This document shows, one piece after another, positions 22,903 to 23,710 of a stretch of DNA of 23,710 nt; positions within the stretch are counted from its first letter, which is position 1, and the number at the start of each line of letters is the position of its first letter. Made by a program: the position numbers and the translations under genes. This DNA comes from an uncultured Prevotella sp. (lineage in GTDB: Bacteria > Bacteroidota > Bacteroidia > Bacteroidales > Bacteroidaceae), in the NCBI GenBank assembly GCA_900547085.1, contig URFI01000008.1:1-23710 (forward strand), written 5' to 3'. The notes below the pieces were generated by a model. The model was not told the DNA's origin, did not search any database, and saw only the letters and a list, made by a program, of their open reading frames with translations.

Positions 22903-23710
22903 ATGAAAAATTTTAAGTTCTATCATATCGGTTTACTGGCCTTATGCCTCTTGTTTCAACCGGTAAGCATTGTCAAAATTCATTCACAGGAGTTACCTCA
23001 GAAAGAGTTGGATTGGTACAATCTCTCTCCTACCCAAGATAAGGTTTATGGTATTGGAGTGAACGAGGCTTATCGTTTGCTTCAAGGCCGAAAAGCCAAA
23101 CCCATCACGGTAGCACTCATCGGGTCGGGCATTGATTTGATGCACGAGGATTACCAAACCATGCTTTGGCAGAACAAAAAAGAAAAACTGAATGGAAAGG
23201 ATGATGACGGCAACGGACTGGTTGATGATGTGCATGGATGGAATTTCCTTGGCGGGATTGACAAAGACGGAACCAAGACTGCCATGACTTCCACCATGAA
23301 CCAGGGCGATCGTGAATACTTCAGACTACGAGAAAAGTATGCCGACTACATTTCAGACGGTAAGCGTTTCTTTCGCTTCCAAGGCGATGAGATGGTAGAA
23401 GTGGCACCGCCTGCAAACGTACAGGAGTACCACTACTATCGTGACACCATTGTGTACGAATCGCCATTGGCTTCACGTTACGCCGGAATCTTGGCTGCCA
23501 AGATGGTGAAACACTATACCAAGGTGTTTGACAAGAAGCTGAAAGAACGTTTCCCCGGCCAAGAAATTACGCAAAAAGAGTTCGAAACGCTGTATGACAA
23601 GAATGCTCCAAAAGATTTATTGTCAGACATGGCGTTCATGATTTTAGGCTACAGCTTCCCCTTGGCAAAGACTAATTCGTGGAAGAAGATATATGATGTC
23701 GAGATGGCGG
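22903..23710 (+). CDS. S8 subtilase-like protein, partial, catalytic Asp position is Gly
   Basis: N-terminal 269 codons of a secreted protein, cut by the window end. A Sec-type signal (GLLALCLLFQPVSIVKIHS) is followed by the start of a peptidase S8 domain: PITVALIGSGIDLMHEDY, then NGKDDDGNGLVDDVHGWNF, which is the typical Bacteroidetes subtilase pattern. In active members the first block reads VAVIDSGID with the catalytic Asp; here the codon at 23122-23124 is GGG, giving Gly74. The family's long insertion follows (residues about 110-269), so the His and Ser motifs lie beyond the window. It begins 74 bases after the previous gene and probably belongs to the same locus. Family assignment is firm; inactivity is inferred from one residue. 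Confidence 0.88.
   Translation, partial: MKNFKFYHIGLLALCLLFQPVSIVKIHSQELPQKELDWYNLSPTQDKVYGIGVNEAYRLLQGRKAKPITVALIGSGIDLMHEDYQTMLWQNKKEKLNGKDDDGNGLVDDVHGWNFLGGIDKDGTKTAMTSTMNQGDREYFRLREKYADYISDGKRFFRFQGDEMVEVAPPANVQEYHYYRDTIVYESPLASRYAGILAAKMVKHYTKVFDKKLKERFPGQEITQKEFETLYDKNAPKDLLSDMAFMILGYSFPLAKTNSWKKIYDVEMA

Overview
The window reads as chromosome of a Bacteroidales bacterium, most likely Prevotella in the broad sense. Evidence: the mreB-mreC-mreD-mrdA block behind a purine gene, a SusC/SusD outer-membrane pair, a PorT-type protein of the type IX secretion system, several TAnnTTTG -7 promoter boxes, and A-rich leaders mostly lacking Shine-Dalgarno sequences. All assignments come from reading the sequence and from memory of protein families; no database search was run.

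Layout. Positions 1-4734 (minus strand) hold a stand-alone IMP cyclohydrolase followed by mreB, mreC, mreD and the start of mrdA (PBP2, cut by the window just before its KTG motif): cell-shape and elongasome genes behind one purine gene. Positions 4735-5605 hold no convincing gene but carry a fold-back structure with nested palindromes, a four-copy 22-bp tandem repeat and a terminator. Next come an M3-family lipoprotein peptidase (minus), a divergent porT (plus), and convergent to it a 5'-nucleotidase encoded as two separate genes. An intergenic stretch at 10563-11171 holds a 285-bp candidate MITE with 25-bp terminal inverted repeats.

Positions 11172-13308 are a compact pabA-pabB-pabC operon for p-aminobenzoate (folate) synthesis with ATGA stop/start overlaps. 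rplS follows with a textbook Bacteroidetes promoter. A small minus-strand protein gene is convergent to rplS and divergent from a stand-alone AICAR transformylase; a 16-bp perfect palindrome lies between the two divergent starts. The two activities usually fused in PurH are thus separate genes about 10 kb apart. A 66-aa basic protein follows, then a 994-bp region with short-period minisatellites and inverted repeats.

Positions 16985-23710 form an outer-membrane uptake locus: SusC/RagA-type transporter, SusD/RagB-type lipoprotein, a lipoprotein resembling SusCD-linked zinc metallopeptidases but lacking HExxH, and the start of an S8 subtilase-like protein whose catalytic Asp position reads Gly (IGSGID where DSG is expected). 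Two apparently inactivated peptidase folds beside one SusCD pair are the most interesting feature: the locus may use dead proteases as surface peptide- or protein-binding subunits.
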